From contig NZ_JAFHKL010000006.1 of the NCBI RefSeq assembly GCF_016937655.1, positions 124,001 to 188,000 of the forward strand: 64,000 nucleotides of DNA, given 5' to 3'. This document shows, piece by piece, positions 7,345-15,798 of this stretch. The position numbers and the translations under genes are program-made. This DNA comes from Chromobacterium alkanivorans (lineage in GTDB: Bacteria; Pseudomonadota; Gammaproteobacteria; Burkholderiales; Chromobacteriaceae). The notes under the pieces were generated by a model. The model saw only the letters and a list, made by a program, of their open reading frames with translations, was not told where the DNA came from and did no database searches. The first letter of the stretch is position 1. Every line of letters starts with the position of its first letter.

Positions 7345-8633
7345 TGAACCTACTGCAGCGCCTATTTGGCGGTGGTCAGCCTGCCGCGCCGCCGGAGCGT
7401 GTCGAGCCGACTGTGCAAAACCTTGGTGGGGAGTCGCTGGGCGATGTGTTGACTGCGGGTCTGTCCGGTGTGGTGGTCAACGAAACCACTGCCATGCGAC
7501 AAGGCGCGGTCTACGCCTGTGTCCAGCTGCTGGCGGGCATCCTCACCACGCTGCCGCTGCACTTTTACAGCCGAGAAGGCGGCGTAAGAAAGCGTGTTGA
7601 CCACGACTACTGGTGGCTTTTCAACGAGTCCGCCACCAACGAATACACTGCCGCCGCCATGTGGGAATACGGTATGGAGTCCCGTTTGCTGGATGGCGAC
7701 ATGCTGTGCTGGCTGGTGCGCGACAGGCGCGGCAAGGTTGTCGGTGTTCAGCCGATGGACCCGCGGCGCGTAAACGTCAAGCGCATGGACGGTGGTTGGC
7801 GCATGTACACCTGGTGGCGGCCCGACGGCACGGTAAAGGCGCTGCATGAAGACGATGTGTTGCATGTCTCTGGCCTTGGGTTTGATGGGCTGCGCAGCTT
7901 ATCTCCCATCCGCCATCACGCGGGGCGCTCGGTTATCGGGCTGGCGCTGGCGCAAGACGAGTTTGGCGAGCGCTCGCTGGGGCAGGGTAATCACGCCGAT
8001 GTGCTGCTGTCCACGCCGGCCAAGCTCAGCTCTGACCAGAAGGATGAGCTGCGGACCGAAATCGAAACCCGCTACAACGGGCTGGCCAACACGCGGCGCC
8101 CCATGGTGTTGTCCGGTGATTTCAAACTGGAGCGGCTCAAGCTCTCGCCGGTAGACGTCCAGTTGCTGGAAGCTCGCCAGTTCAGTGTGGTCGAGATTGC
8201 CCGCATCTTCGGTGTGTTGCCCCACATGATCGGAGCCACCGACAAGGTCACTAGCTGGGGAAGCGGCATCGAATCCATGACGCTCGGTTTCATTAAGTTC
8301 ACCCTCAAGCGTCACTTGCAGGCGATCCAGCAGGAGATTAACCGCAAGCTGTTCCCGCGCGATGCCGGCCTTTTCTGTGAGTTTGAGCTGGACGCCCTTC
8401 AGGAGGGGGACGGCAAGTCTCAGGGTGAGTACTTCGGCAAGGCGCTGGGTGGGCCTGGCTCGCAAGGCTGGATGACGGTCAACGAAGTGCGCCGCCGCAA
8501 GAATCTGCCACCTGTGCCGGGTGGCGACATTATCTACTACGCAGGAGCCAGCAATGCCGATTCACAACCTGCTGATCCGTCCGAAGAACCGGGCGGCGCC
8601 GGCCAAGATCAGGGCGGAAGCCCAGCAGAATGA
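7344..8633 (+). CDS. Portal protein, HK97-type
   Basis: The start ATG overlaps the terL stop (TGATG), so the two are coupled. The 429-residue product matches HK97-family portals in length. It has an N-terminal segment (AVYACVQLLAGILTTLPLH), the LLDGDMLCWLVRDRRG and DVLHVSGLGFDGLRSLSPI stretches, and a region near residues 270-320 (FSVVEIARIFGVLPHMIG) characteristic of this family. Portals form the dodecameric ring at one capsid vertex through which DNA is packaged and to which the neck attaches. The last 80 bases overlap the protease gene in another frame. Confidence 0.9.
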   Translation: MNLLQRLFGGGQPAAPPERVEPTVQNLGGESLGDVLTAGLSGVVVNETTAMRQGAVYACVQLLAGILTTLPLHFYSREGGVRKRVDHDYWWLFNESATNEYTAAAMWEYGMESRLLDGDMLCWLVRDRRGKVVGVQPMDPRRVNVKRMDGGWRMYTWWRPDGTVKALHEDDVLHVSGLGFDGLRSLSPIRHHAGRSVIGLALAQDEFGERSLGQGNHADVLLSTPAKLSSDQKDELRTEIETRYNGLANTRRPMVLSGDFKLERLKLSPVDVQLLEARQFSVVEIARIFGVLPHMIGATDKVTSWGSGIESMTLGFIKFTLKRHLQAIQQEINRKLFPRDAGLFCEFELDALQEGDGKSQGEYFGKALGGPGSQGWMTVNEVRRRKNLPPVPGGDIIYYAGASNADSQPADPSEEPGGAGQDQGGSPAE

Positions 8634-9318
8634 AGCCACGCTGTGGCTGTACGACGCCATCGACGACTGGTGGGGTGTCAACGCAGGCGATTTCGCCAAG
8701 GAGATCGCGGCGCTGGCGGTCGATACCATCCACCTGCGCATCAACAGTCCGGGGGGTGATGTGTTCGGCGCGCGCGCCATTGTGGCCGCCTTGCGAGGCA
8801 GCGGTGCCAAGGTTGTCGCGTACGTAGACGGCCTGGCTGCCAGTGCGGCCACCTTCATCGCAGCCAACTGCGATGAGGTGCATATGGCCGATGGTGCGTT
8901 TTTCATGATTCATCAGGCCAGCACCATGACCTGGGGGAACAGTGCCGATCTGCGCGAAACGGCCAACCTGCTGGACAAGGTCGACAACACCATTGTCAGT
9001 GACTACGTCCGCAAGACCGGCCAGGCCGAACAGCAGGTGCGCGACTGGATGGCCGCAGAAACCTGGTTTACGGCGGAGGAGGCCAAGCAATACGGCTTTG
9101 TCGATCTGATCGTCACCGGCCAGAAGGTGGATAACAGCGCCTGGGACTTTACCGGTTGCCGCAACGCGCCCAAGGCGTTGTTGCTGCCCGATAGCCAGCC
9201 ACCGGCGGCGCCGCCCGTCGCTAACCAACAACCTGAGCCGCAGGAAGATGCGGCCAGCCTTGAGGCGGCGCGTGCTCATGCCGAGCGCGTGCTTGCCTGC
9301 ATCCAATTGGGTAGCTGA
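8554..9318 (+). CDS. ClpP-type prohead protease
   Basis: ATG at 8554 has a GCAGGAG upstream and lies inside the portal 3' end. The 254-residue protein has the ClpP/crotonase fold signature: INSPGGDVFGARAI (63-76), the nucleophile Ser97 in DGLAASAATF and His120 in FFMIHQAS. An acidic third member probably lies in the helix after residue 130. S14-type proteases at this position cut the scaffold and capsid precursor during head maturation. The C-terminal 60 residues are Pro/Gln-rich and might act as internal scaffold, but that is inferred. Confidence 0.88.
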   Translation: MPIHNLLIRPKNRAAPAKIRAEAQQNEATLWLYDAIDDWWGVNAGDFAKEIAALAVDTIHLRINSPGGDVFGARAIVAALRGSGAKVVAYVDGLAASAATFIAANCDEVHMADGAFFMIHQASTMTWGNSADLRETANLLDKVDNTIVSDYVRKTGQAEQQVRDWMAAETWFTAEEAKQYGFVDLIVTGQKVDNSAWDFTGCRNAPKALLLPDSQPPAAPPVANQQPEPQEDAASLEAARAHAERVLACIQLGS

Positions 9319-9346
9319 CGGGTTTCCCCGAACTACCGCAACAAAC

Positions 9347-9370
9347 AGCCCGCCCAGTGCGGGCTTTTTT
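9347..9370 (+). terminator. Intra-operon hairpin with T-run before the capsid gene
   Basis: AGCCCGC (9347-9353) pairs with GCGGGCT (9359-9365) around a 5-base loop, followed by six T. It has full terminator form yet sits directly upstream of the major capsid gene, so late transcription must read through it or use it for partial termination or 3'-end protection. Confidence 0.7.
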
Positions 9371-9387
9371 CGTTAATGGAGACCCTG

Positions 9388-10590
9388 ATGTCTATCCAAG
9401 CTTTGCGCGCCAAGCGCGTTGAAATCGCAAACAAGATGCAGGCCCTGGTGAAGAAAGAGGGCGCATGGACGGCTGAGCGTCAGGCTGAGTTCCAGGCCAT
9501 GAACGCCGAAGTCGAGCAAATCGACAACCAGATCAAGGCCATCGAGCAGACCCTGGCTATTGCCGAGGGCATGGCGGCCAACGATCAAAACACCGCCCGT
9601 TTCCACAATGTTTCGGTGGAAAACGCGGCTGAGTTGCGCCGCGAGGTGCTGGTGGCCTATCTGCGCGATGGCCGTGCCGGTGTCGAAGCGCTGGCGCAGG
9701 CCGGCCGCATCCAGAACGCCCAGACGGTCGGCTCGAATACCGGCGGTGGCTACACCGTGCAGCGGGAAATGTGGGGCAGCATCGTGGCCGCCATGAGGCA
9801 GTTCGGCGGCATGCGCGAAGTGGCGCAAGTCATTACCACCGGTAACGGCAACCCGCTGGACTTCGTTACGACCGACGCTACCTCTGAAGAGGGCCAACTG
9901 CTGGGCGAAAACACCACGGTCCCGACTGGCGATACTACCTTCGGCCTGGCGACGATGGGTGCCTACAAATTCTCCAGCAAGGTGATTGCCGTCTCGCTGG
10001 AGCTGCTGCAGGACAGCGAGTTCGATATCGAAGCCTACATCACCGAACTGCTGGGGCTGCGCCTGGGGCGCGTCGCCAACCGTTACTTTACTGTCGGCAC
10101 CGGCTCCAGTGAGCCGCAGGGTATCGTCACCGCGGCCGGCGCTGGCAAGGTGGGTACTACCGGTCAAACCACTGGCATCATCTATGACGACCTGGTGGAC
10201 TTGGAGCACAGCGTGGACCCGATCTATCGCGGCAATGCACGTTGGATGTTCCACGACAACACGCTGAAGAAGCTGAAGCAGCTGAAGGACACCACCAACC
10301 GTCCGATCTGGCTGCCGGGCCTGACCGAAACGGCACCGGATAGCATCCTGGGTTACGGCTACCAGGTGAACCAGCATATGGCCACCATGGCGGCCAATGC
10401 CAAGTCGATGCTGTTTGGCGACTTCAAGAAGTACCTGATTCGTGACGTGCTGGGTGCGATCCTGTATCGCAACACCGACTCCAAGTACAACGAGCAGGGT
10501 CTGGTCGGCTTCCATTCCATCATGCGTTCTGACGGCAAGATGGTGGATGTCGGCGGTGCCATCAAGTACTACCAGAACTCGGCGACCTAA
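9388..10590 (+). CDS. Major capsid protein, HK97 fold
   Basis: The start at 9388 follows TGGAGA; an in-frame ATG at 9376 would lack a ribosome site. The 400-residue product has a charged helical N-terminal delta-like region (about 1-75), a candidate for proteolytic removal. The body is recognisable as HK97 gp5-type: GGGYTVQREMW, the EGQLLGENTTVPTGDTTFG segment, AYITELLGLRLGRVANRYF, and late GYGYQVNQHM and FGDFKKYLIRDVLG. It forms the icosahedral shell. Absence of obvious cross-linking Lys/Asn cannot be judged by eye. Confidence 0.93.
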   Translation: MSIQALRAKRVEIANKMQALVKKEGAWTAERQAEFQAMNAEVEQIDNQIKAIEQTLAIAEGMAANDQNTARFHNVSVENAAELRREVLVAYLRDGRAGVEALAQAGRIQNAQTVGSNTGGGYTVQREMWGSIVAAMRQFGGMREVAQVITTGNGNPLDFVTTDATSEEGQLLGENTTVPTGDTTFGLATMGAYKFSSKVIAVSLELLQDSEFDIEAYITELLGLRLGRVANRYFTVGTGSSEPQGIVTAAGAGKVGTTGQTTGIIYDDLVDLEHSVDPIYRGNARWMFHDNTLKKLKQLKDTTNRPIWLPGLTETAPDSILGYGYQVNQHMATMAANAKSMLFGDFKKYLIRDVLGAILYRNTDSKYNEQGLVGFHSIMRSDGKMVDVGGAIKYYQNSAT

Positions 10591-10728
10591 TCGCTACGGC
10601 GGCCCCGCAAGGGGCTGTCGGCATGTTCTGTGCGCTGAAAGGAATTCCTGATGATCAGGCGGCGAATCCGGCTGATGCCACATATTCCTCCGGCACATCT
10701 TGGTTACCCAAAATTCAGTGGAGAAAAC

Positions 10729-10950
10729 ATGGCAACTGCAAAACTTACTCGCGCCCGTGTGCTGGGCGCTTTCGTGCTGTCCGGCGTGGATCTGCGGCCC
10801 AATGACGTCGTGTCGGTGGATGAAAAGACTCTGAAGGCGCACCCCGCTGAGCTCGATCCGACGCCGGAAGCGGTAGAGGCCGCACTGGTTTCTGGCGGCA
10901 AGGAGGTGTCGCTGGAGGCCAAGGCCGAAGACGAATCGACTGACAAGTAA
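10729..10950 (+). CDS. Small head-region protein (73 aa)
   Basis: ATG 10729 has a TGGAG ten bases upstream. The 73-residue acidic product begins with a short beta-like part (ARVLGAFVLSGVDLRPNDVVSV) that could be a small SH3- or DUF7210-like domain, followed by a charged tail. Such small genes between capsid and connector are common in HK97-like phages and are sometimes head decoration or connector accessories. The function is unknown and the family is not identified with certainty. Confidence 0.6.
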   Translation: MATAKLTRARVLGAFVLSGVDLRPNDVVSVDEKTLKAHPAELDPTPEAVEAALVSGGKEVSLEAKAEDESTDK

Positions 10951-10964
10951 CCCGCCAACCCGAC

Positions 10965-10985
10965 AAGCCCGCCGCGTGCGGGCTT
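10965..10985 (+). terminator. Intra-operon hairpin
   Basis: AAGCCCGC (10965-10972) pairs with GCGGGCTT (10978-10985), followed by a weak pyrimidine run. It lies 17 bases before the next gene. The form is that of an attenuator or weak terminator. Confidence 0.5.
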
Positions 10986-11001
10986 TCTTGTGAGGTGCAC
11001 C

Positions 11002-11553
11002 ATGCAAGAAAAGCTGATCACCCCGCAGGCTGCGGCCGACATCGTCCCGCTGGCGCAGATTAAGCAACAGTGCCGCGTCGATGCCGACATTACCGACGAC
11101 GACGCGCTGCTCACCAGCTACACGCTGGCTGCGGTAGAGGCGTGCCAGCACAAGATGGGCCGGCCTATCCTGCCGCAGACGTGGGAGCGCGAGTTCGACG
11201 ACCCGGCGCTGCAGCTGCCGCTGCGCTGTGATGTCACCTCTGTGGTCAAGGTGACTGCGGTGACAGGCTCCGCCGAGATCGACCTGGCGGCGCAAAGCTG
11301 GCGGCTGGCCAAGGGCTGCAAGCTGGTCGCGATGGGGATCTGGCCGTATGGCTCCCTGCTGGTGCGTGTGCGCTTCGCCTGTGGTGCCTGGCCCGACGCG
11401 GCCGGCGTGCCGGAGCCGATCAAGCTGTGGATCATGCAGCGCGTGGCCACGGCCTACGCCAACCGCGAAGCGCTGGCCGAGGACGGCCGGCTTATCGAGC
11501 TGCCGCGCGACTTTGTCGATGGCTTACTGGACCCGTACCGGAGCTATCGATGA
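11002..11553 (+). CDS. Head-tail connector, gp6-like
   Basis: ATG 11002 is preceded by GAGGTG. The 183-residue protein has the HK97 gp6-type outline: an N-terminal helical part typical of these adaptors (PLAQIKQQCRVDADITDDDALL, read in two pieces), a beta-rich middle (LRCDVTSVVKVTAVTG) and a C-terminal helical region (IKLWIMQRVATAYANREAL). Such proteins form the ring under the portal that seals the head and links the tail. Context (between capsid and head closure) agrees. The 3' end overlaps the next gene by ATGA. Confidence 0.78.
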   Translation: MQEKLITPQAAADIVPLAQIKQQCRVDADITDDDALLTSYTLAAVEACQHKMGRPILPQTWEREFDDPALQLPLRCDVTSVVKVTAVTGSAEIDLAAQSWRLAKGCKLVAMGIWPYGSLLVRVRFACGAWPDAAGVPEPIKLWIMQRVATAYANREALAEDGRLIELPRDFVDGLLDPYRSYR

Positions 11554-11885
11554 AGTGGCGTATCGCGGCAGGTGACTTGAAAGCGCCTGTCCGGCTGCGT
11601 CTCAGTCAGCAGCTGCCCGGTCTGGACATGTCCACCCTGCCGGAAACGGTGAGCGAGATCCCGACCAGGGCACGAATTGATGCGGTGGGCGGTTCGGTTT
11701 ACCTGGGCTCTGTGCAGGTAGGCGAGGCCGTGACCCATTTCGTCTATGTCCGCACCCGCAAGAACATCAGCGCCGAATGGGAGGTGGTGCGCGGTTCGGT
11801 GGTTTACCGGGTGCGCCGCGCGGCGCCGCTGAACGATCAGCCGGAATTCATGCGGCTGGATTGCGAGGAGTTGCGCAATGGCTGA
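11550..11885 (+). CDS. Head closure protein, SPP1 gp16-like
   Basis: This 111-residue small beta-barrel candidate starts within the preceding stop (ATGA). The sequence begins MKWRIAAGDLKAPVRLR and continues with alternating beta strands (ARIDAVGGSVYLGSVQVGEA, THFVYVRTRKN), as expected for the head-tail joining family of SPP1 gp16/HK97 gp7. It would plug the connector after packaging. The gene overlaps the next one by eight bases. The family call is by size, order and composition. Confidence 0.7.
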   Translation: MKWRIAAGDLKAPVRLRLSQQLPGLDMSTLPETVSEIPTRARIDAVGGSVYLGSVQVGEAVTHFVYVRTRKNISAEWEVVRGSVVYRVRRAAPLNDQPEFMRLDCEELRNG

Positions 11886-12393
11886 CACGCTGTCGATGCA
11901 CATCACGGGCTTTGATGAATTCGATAAGGTCGACTTCGACAAGTCCAAGGTGCGCGCAGGCTTTCGCCAGGCGGGCAAGATCGTCACCGGCCGGGCTCAG
12001 ATGCTGCTTGCGCTGGGCAAGGGGCAGGATGGTTACCCGACCAACCGCACCGGCGCTCTGCTGCATGCCATCAGTTTCAAGGTGAGCCGTTCCGGTTTCA
12101 TGGTGCGGGTGATGCCGAACATGCCGGAGGGTTCCAAAGAGTACTACCCGGCCTATCTGCATTACGGCGTGCGTCAGGGGGCGCGCGTCACCAAGCTGGC
12201 TCCGGGGCAGGGGCTTGGCCGCAGTAATCGCCGGGCGCGAGGTGCCCGCGGCGAGGCGCTGGCGGCACGCAAGCTCACTGGCTGGCGCATTGCGCCGCGT
12301 GACAACTACATCGTGGATGCGCTGCAGGATTCTGCCCAAGAGGTGGAGGGCGTGCTGGCCGCTGCTCTTGGTCGCGCCTTGCGGCCAAAATAG
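11878..12393 (+). CDS. HK97 gp10-like tail-completion protein
   Basis: This 171-residue protein resembles the gp10 family: an N-terminal part ending in VRAGFRQAGKIVTGRAQ, a GQDGYPTNRTGALLHAIS segment, and YYPAYLHYGVRQG, the family's HYG-type signature. The C-terminus is a basic stretch followed by helices. Members act at the neck or tail terminus during head-tail joining. Position directly after head closure supports the call. The basic, Arg-rich segment (about 110-130) is longer than usual for the family. Confidence 0.75.
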   Translation: MADTLSMHITGFDEFDKVDFDKSKVRAGFRQAGKIVTGRAQMLLALGKGQDGYPTNRTGALLHAISFKVSRSGFMVRVMPNMPEGSKEYYPAYLHYGVRQGARVTKLAPGQGLGRSNRRARGARGEALAARKLTGWRIAPRDNYIVDALQDSAQEVEGVLAAALGRALRPK

Positions 12394-12460
12394 CCGGTGG
12401 GTGGACGATGCTGTTTGATTGAAATAGCATCCGGGTCACCGTATCTAACCGGAGAAATGT

Positions 12461-12784
12461 ATGAAGGCAAGTGGCATCAATGGTCAGCTGGAGCTGTCCG
12501 GCGATTTGCTGCTGATCAAACGCGAGGGAATCCTCGCCAAGGCGGCGTTTTTCGGCAAGGGTGAGAAAGCGGTCAAGGTCGATGCGCTCTCCAGTGTCGA
12601 ATTCAAGAAGGCGGGCTGGTTGAGCCGTGGATTCATCCACTTTGTTTTCTCAGGTAGCAAGACGCTGGATGGCAATGTCGATGCGGCCAGCAAAAACGAG
12701 AATGCCGTCATCTTCAGCAAAAAACAGCAGATCGACTTCGAGGCGCTGCATGGTGAGCTGCTGCAGCGGATGAGTCGCCAATAG
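12461..12784 (+). CDS. DUF4429-like moron protein
   Basis: ATG 12461 follows CCGGAGAA. The 107-residue protein has a pleckstrin-homology-like pattern: MKASGINGQLELSGDLLLI, a central VDALSSVEFKKAGWLSRGFI strand-turn pattern, and a C-terminal helix (DFEALHGELLQRM). These features match DUF4429-type phage proteins. It stands between the gp10-like and tail-terminator genes and is bounded by a 67-bp upstream gap and a strong terminator (12807-12830). Neither feature is needed for morphogenesis. That pattern is typical of a moron expressed from the prophage. Function unknown; altered host physiology or superinfection control are possibilities. Confidence 0.65.
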   Translation: MKASGINGQLELSGDLLLIKREGILAKAAFFGKGEKAVKVDALSSVEFKKAGWLSRGFIHFVFSGSKTLDGNVDAASKNENAVIFSKKQQIDFEALHGELLQRMSRQ

Positions 12785-12806
12785 GTCAATTCTGCGTCAT
12801 TAACCC

Positions 12807-12830
12807 AACCCCGCCCCGGCGGGGTTTTTT
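12807..12830 (+). terminator. Terminator after the moron gene
   Basis: AACCCCGCC (12807-12815) and GGCGGGGTT (12818-12826) form a very GC-rich stem with a tiny loop, followed by six T (12825-12830). It would end transcription of the DUF4429 gene, and late transcripts must pass it to reach the tail genes. Confidence 0.75.
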
Positions 12831-12843
12831 GTTGCCTGTCGCC

Positions 12844-13422
12844 ATGAAAATTACCCCGATCATTGCCCAGCTGCGCAGCTACTGTCCGTCCTTTGCTGGC
12901 CGGGTGGCGGGGGCGCTGGAGCTGGCTGCGTTGCTGGATGACAACGTGCCGCTGATGGCGCTGCCTTCAGCTTACGTCGTGCCGACGCGGGAAGACCCGC
13001 AGACGCCGACCACGACGGCGCCCTACATGCAGGACTTGGAAGAAAAGTTCGACGTGGTGGTGGCGCTGGCGCCCAGCGATGAGCGCGGCCAGTCCGTGGC
13101 CGACCGCCTGCACGACCTGCGGGCCGAGCTGTGGCTGGCGCTGCTCGGCTGGTCGCCGCCGGGGTGTGACCCGGTGGAGTACGACGGCGGCGCGTTGCTG
13201 CTGCTCAACCGGGCACGGGTGGTGTGGCGCTTCGGGTTCACATCGATGTCCGTGATTGGTGGCGTTCGAGCCGCTGGCGAGCCACCGGCTACCTGGCATG
13301 ACGTGGAGCGGGACGGCTTGGCCGATCTGCTGCGCGTGCACGTCGATGTCGATAACGGCCCTACGCCGGATGGCCAGATCGAGCATCGGCTGCAGATCAC
13401 CTTGCCGGCCGCTTCAACCTGA
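12844..13422 (+). CDS. Phage tail terminator, Mu gp37-like
   Basis: This 192-residue protein starts at ATG 12844, with little ribosome-site sequence because the terminator stem is just upstream. It shows the Mu gp37/tail-terminator pattern: an N-terminal region (MKITPIIAQLRSYCPSFAGR), a central part (DDNVPLMALPSAYVVPTRED) and a helical segment (DRLHDLRAELWLALLGW). Members cap the tail tube and join the tail to the neck. It directly precedes the DUF2635 and sheath genes, exactly as in Mu. Confidence 0.75.
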   Translation: MKITPIIAQLRSYCPSFAGRVAGALELAALLDDNVPLMALPSAYVVPTREDPQTPTTTAPYMQDLEEKFDVVVALAPSDERGQSVADRLHDLRAELWLALLGWSPPGCDPVEYDGGALLLLNRARVVWRFGFTSMSVIGGVRAAGEPPATWHDVERDGLADLLRVHVDVDNGPTPDGQIEHRLQITLPAAST

Positions 13423-13433
13423 AGGATTGATCC

Positions 13434-13604
13434 ATGTATCTGAAACCGACTGACGGGCGGTCCGTACCGGACCCCGCCCGGGGCGACGTGTTGCCCGCTT
13501 CCGGGCGCGAAGTGCCCGAAACCCAGTATTGGCTGCGCCGCCTCGCGGATGGCGACGTGCAGAAGGCCAAGCCGCCAACCCTCAAGAAAGGTGATCAGGA
13601 ATGA
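13434..13604 (+). CDS. DUF2635 protein, Mu gp38-like
   Basis: A short 56-residue gene from ATG 13434 to TGA 13604, preceded by GAAGGATTGATCC. The sequence begins MYLKPTDGRSVPDPARG and carries QYWLRRLADGDV, the signature of DUF2635 proteins such as Mu gp38. These small proteins lie between the tail terminator and sheath genes of Mu-like tails; their exact role is not known. The stop overlaps the start of the sheath gene (ATGA), which indicates coupled expression. Confidence 0.85.
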   Translation: MYLKPTDGRSVPDPARGDVLPASGREVPETQYWLRRLADGDVQKAKPPTLKKGDQE

Positions 13605-15085
13605 CCGTTCCGTTCAACACCATTCCCAGCGACATGCGCGTGCCGCTGTTCTACGCGGAAATGGACAACAGCGCGGCCAACACCGCGACGGCCGACAAGC
13701 GAACGCTGCTGCTTGGCCAGAAACTGGTGGCCGGCGGCGCGCTGACCGGCGTGCCGCAGCTGCTGAACAACATCGCTACCGTGTGGACACTGTTCGGCCG
13801 TGGCTCGATGTTGGCTAACATGTACGAGCGCTACATCCAGTCCGACCCGCTGGCCACCATCTGGGGCATGGCGGTGGCTGATCCGGCCGGCGCCGCTGCC
13901 ACTGGCACCGTCACCCTGGGCGGTGCGGTCACCGCGGCCGGCACGCTGGCGGTGTATATCGACGGCCAGCGTGTGCAGGCGGCCGTGGGTGCGGCGGATA
14001 CCGTGGCGGCGGTGGCGACGGCGCTGGCCGGCGCCATCACTGCCAATGCCGATCTGCCGGTGACGGCGGCGGCTGTGGCCGGCGTGGTCACCCTGACCGC
14101 GCGCTGGACCGGGCTGACGGGTAACGGCATCCCGGCGGTGGCCAACTACTACGGCCTGGCGGGCGGCGAGGCGCTGCCGGCTGGCCTGACCTGCGCCATC
14201 GTCGATATGGCCGGCGGCGCGGGCGCGCCCGATCTGGCGCCGGCGATCACCGGCATGGGCGACGAAGAATACGACTTCATCGTCAGTCCGTATACCGACA
14301 CGGCCGCGCTGAATGCGCTGAAGCTGGAAATGGGCGACAGTGCCGGCCGCTGGAGCTACCTGCGCCAGATTTACGGCCATGTCTACAGCGCGGCTCGCGG
14401 CAGCATGGCCACGCTGGTGACGCTGGGTTCTGCCCGCAACGACCAGCACTGCACCATCGCTGGCTATGAGATGGACGTGCAGGCGGCGCCGTGGGGTTTT
14501 GCCGCGGCCTATGCCGCCCGCAACGCGGTGTATCTGAAGGCTGACCCGTCCCGGCCGACGCAAAGCGGCGCGCTGGAAGGCATTCTGCCGGCGCGTGCCG
14601 GCAAGCGCTTCGCCATTTCCGAGCGCAAGACCCTGCTGAACAACGGCATTGCCACCAGCTACACCGCTGCCGATACCGTGCGGGTTGAGCGTGCCATCAC
14701 CACCTACCAGAAGAATGCCTGGGGCAGCCCGGACAACAGCTACCTGGACAGCGAAACGCTGCACCTGTCGGCGGCCGTGCTGCGTCGCCTCAAGGGCGTG
14801 GTGACCAGCAAGTACGGTCGCCACAAGCTGGCCAATGACGGCACGCGCTTCGGCGCTGGTGCGCCGATCGTGACGCCGGCCATCTTCCGTGCCGAGCTGG
14901 TCAGCGAGTACGCAAAGATGGAAAAGCTGGGCTGGGTGGAAAACGCCAAACAGTTTGCGGCCAATCTGATCGTGGAGCGTAACGCCGACGATCCGAACCG
15001 CCTGGACGTGCTGTATCCGCCGGACTACATCAACGGCTTGCGTGTGGTGGCGCTGCTCAACCAGTTCCGCCTGCAGTACAACTAA
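13601..15085 (+). CDS. Contractile tail sheath, Mu gpL-like
   Basis: This is the 494-residue sheath protein of a contractile tail. The N-terminus (MTVPFNTIPSDMRVPLFYAE) and RTLLLGQKLVAGG are typical of Mu gpL. An Ala/Thr/Gly-rich domain (about 90-200) forms the exposed insertion. The C-terminal half holds SYTAADTVRVERAITTY, ETLHLSAAVLRRLKGVV and the final handshake-like strands around RLDVLYPPDYINGLRVV. Sheath subunits contract on adsorption and drive the tube. Its presence makes the phage a myovirus. Confidence 0.93.
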   Translation: MTVPFNTIPSDMRVPLFYAEMDNSAANTATADKRTLLLGQKLVAGGALTGVPQLLNNIATVWTLFGRGSMLANMYERYIQSDPLATIWGMAVADPAGAAATGTVTLGGAVTAAGTLAVYIDGQRVQAAVGAADTVAAVATALAGAITANADLPVTAAAVAGVVTLTARWTGLTGNGIPAVANYYGLAGGEALPAGLTCAIVDMAGGAGAPDLAPAITGMGDEEYDFIVSPYTDTAALNALKLEMGDSAGRWSYLRQIYGHVYSAARGSMATLVTLGSARNDQHCTIAGYEMDVQAAPWGFAAAYAARNAVYLKADPSRPTQSGALEGILPARAGKRFAISERKTLLNNGIATSYTAADTVRVERAITTYQKNAWGSPDNSYLDSETLHLSAAVLRRLKGVVTSKYGRHKLANDGTRFGAGAPIVTPAIFRAELVSEYAKMEKLGWVENAKQFAANLIVERNADDPNRLDVLYPPDYINGLRVVALLNQFRLQYN

Positions 15086-15099
15086 GCCACAACCCCATG

Positions 15100-15122
15100 A
15101 CAGCCCGCCCCGTGCGGGCTGT
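15100..15122 (+). other. Intra-operon hairpin before the tube gene
   Basis: ACAGCCCGC (15100-15108) pairs with GCGGGCTGT (15114-15122) around a 5-base loop. There is no T-run, so this is more likely an mRNA stability or processing element than a terminator. Confidence 0.5.
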
Positions 15123-15142
15123 TGTCATTTCAGGAGCAGCCC

Positions 15143-15502
15143 ATGAGCGGCAAAAAAGTAGCTGGCACCTGCTACGTGAAAGTCGACGGCGATCAGGTGG
15201 CCGTCACCGGTGGCGTCGAGGCGCCGCTGACCGATGTCGAGCGCGAGGCGTTCAAGACCAGTGCCGGCGTCCACTACAGCGAGACGGATGTCATCCCGTA
15301 CGTGAAGGTGGAATGTGTGGTGCCGAAAGACTTCCCGCGTGAAGCCATCACCAAGAACGACGACCTGACCGTCACGGTCGAGTTTGCCAACGGCAATGTC
15401 TACGTGCTGTCGGGTGGCTTCCTGGTGAACCCGGCGGCGCTGAAGGGTGACGACGGCAAGGTGGAACTGGAATTCAATGGTGAGAAAGGTATCTGGCAAT
15501 GA
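15143..15502 (+). CDS. Tail tube protein, Mu gpM-like
   Basis: ATG 15143 follows AGGAGCAG. The 119-residue protein is beta-rich: GTCYVKVDGDQVAVTGGVEA at the N-terminus, then a KVECVVPKDFPREAI segment and NDDLTVTVEFANGNVYVLSG. This is the tube (gpM) pattern of Mu-type tails, where hexamers stack inside the sheath. It lies between sheath and tail-chaperone genes as in Mu, and its last four bases overlap the chaperone start. Confidence 0.88.
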   Translation: MSGKKVAGTCYVKVDGDQVAVTGGVEAPLTDVEREAFKTSAGVHYSETDVIPYVKVECVVPKDFPREAITKNDDLTVTVEFANGNVYVLSGGFLVNPAALKGDDGKVELEFNGEKGIWQ

Positions 15503-15798
15503 GCGAAGTTCGTATCCCGCTGAGTGCGCCGATTAAGGCGCATGGCGAAGAAATCACCGAGCTGGTACTGCGTAAGCCGGTCCCGGCCGAGGCGCGAGCC
15601 ATTGGCGTGTTTCCCTATAGCTTGGGTGAAGGCAACGTCCCGACGATCAACATCCCCGCCGCGTGCCAGTACATCAGCAAGTGCGGCGGCATCCCGCCCA
15701 CTTCGGTGGATCAGCTGGATATTGCCGATCTCAATACGGCTTGCTGGGCGGTGGCGGGTTTTTTCTTGAGTCCGGGCTCGCCGACCTCGGACAACTGA
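15499..15798 (+). CDS. Tail assembly chaperone, short form (Mu gp41-like)
   Basis: This 99-residue protein resembles the gp41/TAC_7 family: the N-terminus MSEVRIPLSAPIKAHGEE, ITELVLRKPVPAEARAIG and the QLDIADLNTACWAVAGFF segment. It coats the tape measure protein during tail assembly. Read without frameshift it ends at TGA 15796-15798, ten codons past the slippery site. The long form (15499-15938) shares the first 89 residues. Confidence 0.85.
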   Translation: MSEVRIPLSAPIKAHGEEITELVLRKPVPAEARAIGVFPYSLGEGNVPTINIPAACQYISKCGGIPPTSVDQLDIADLNTACWAVAGFFLSPGSPTSDN

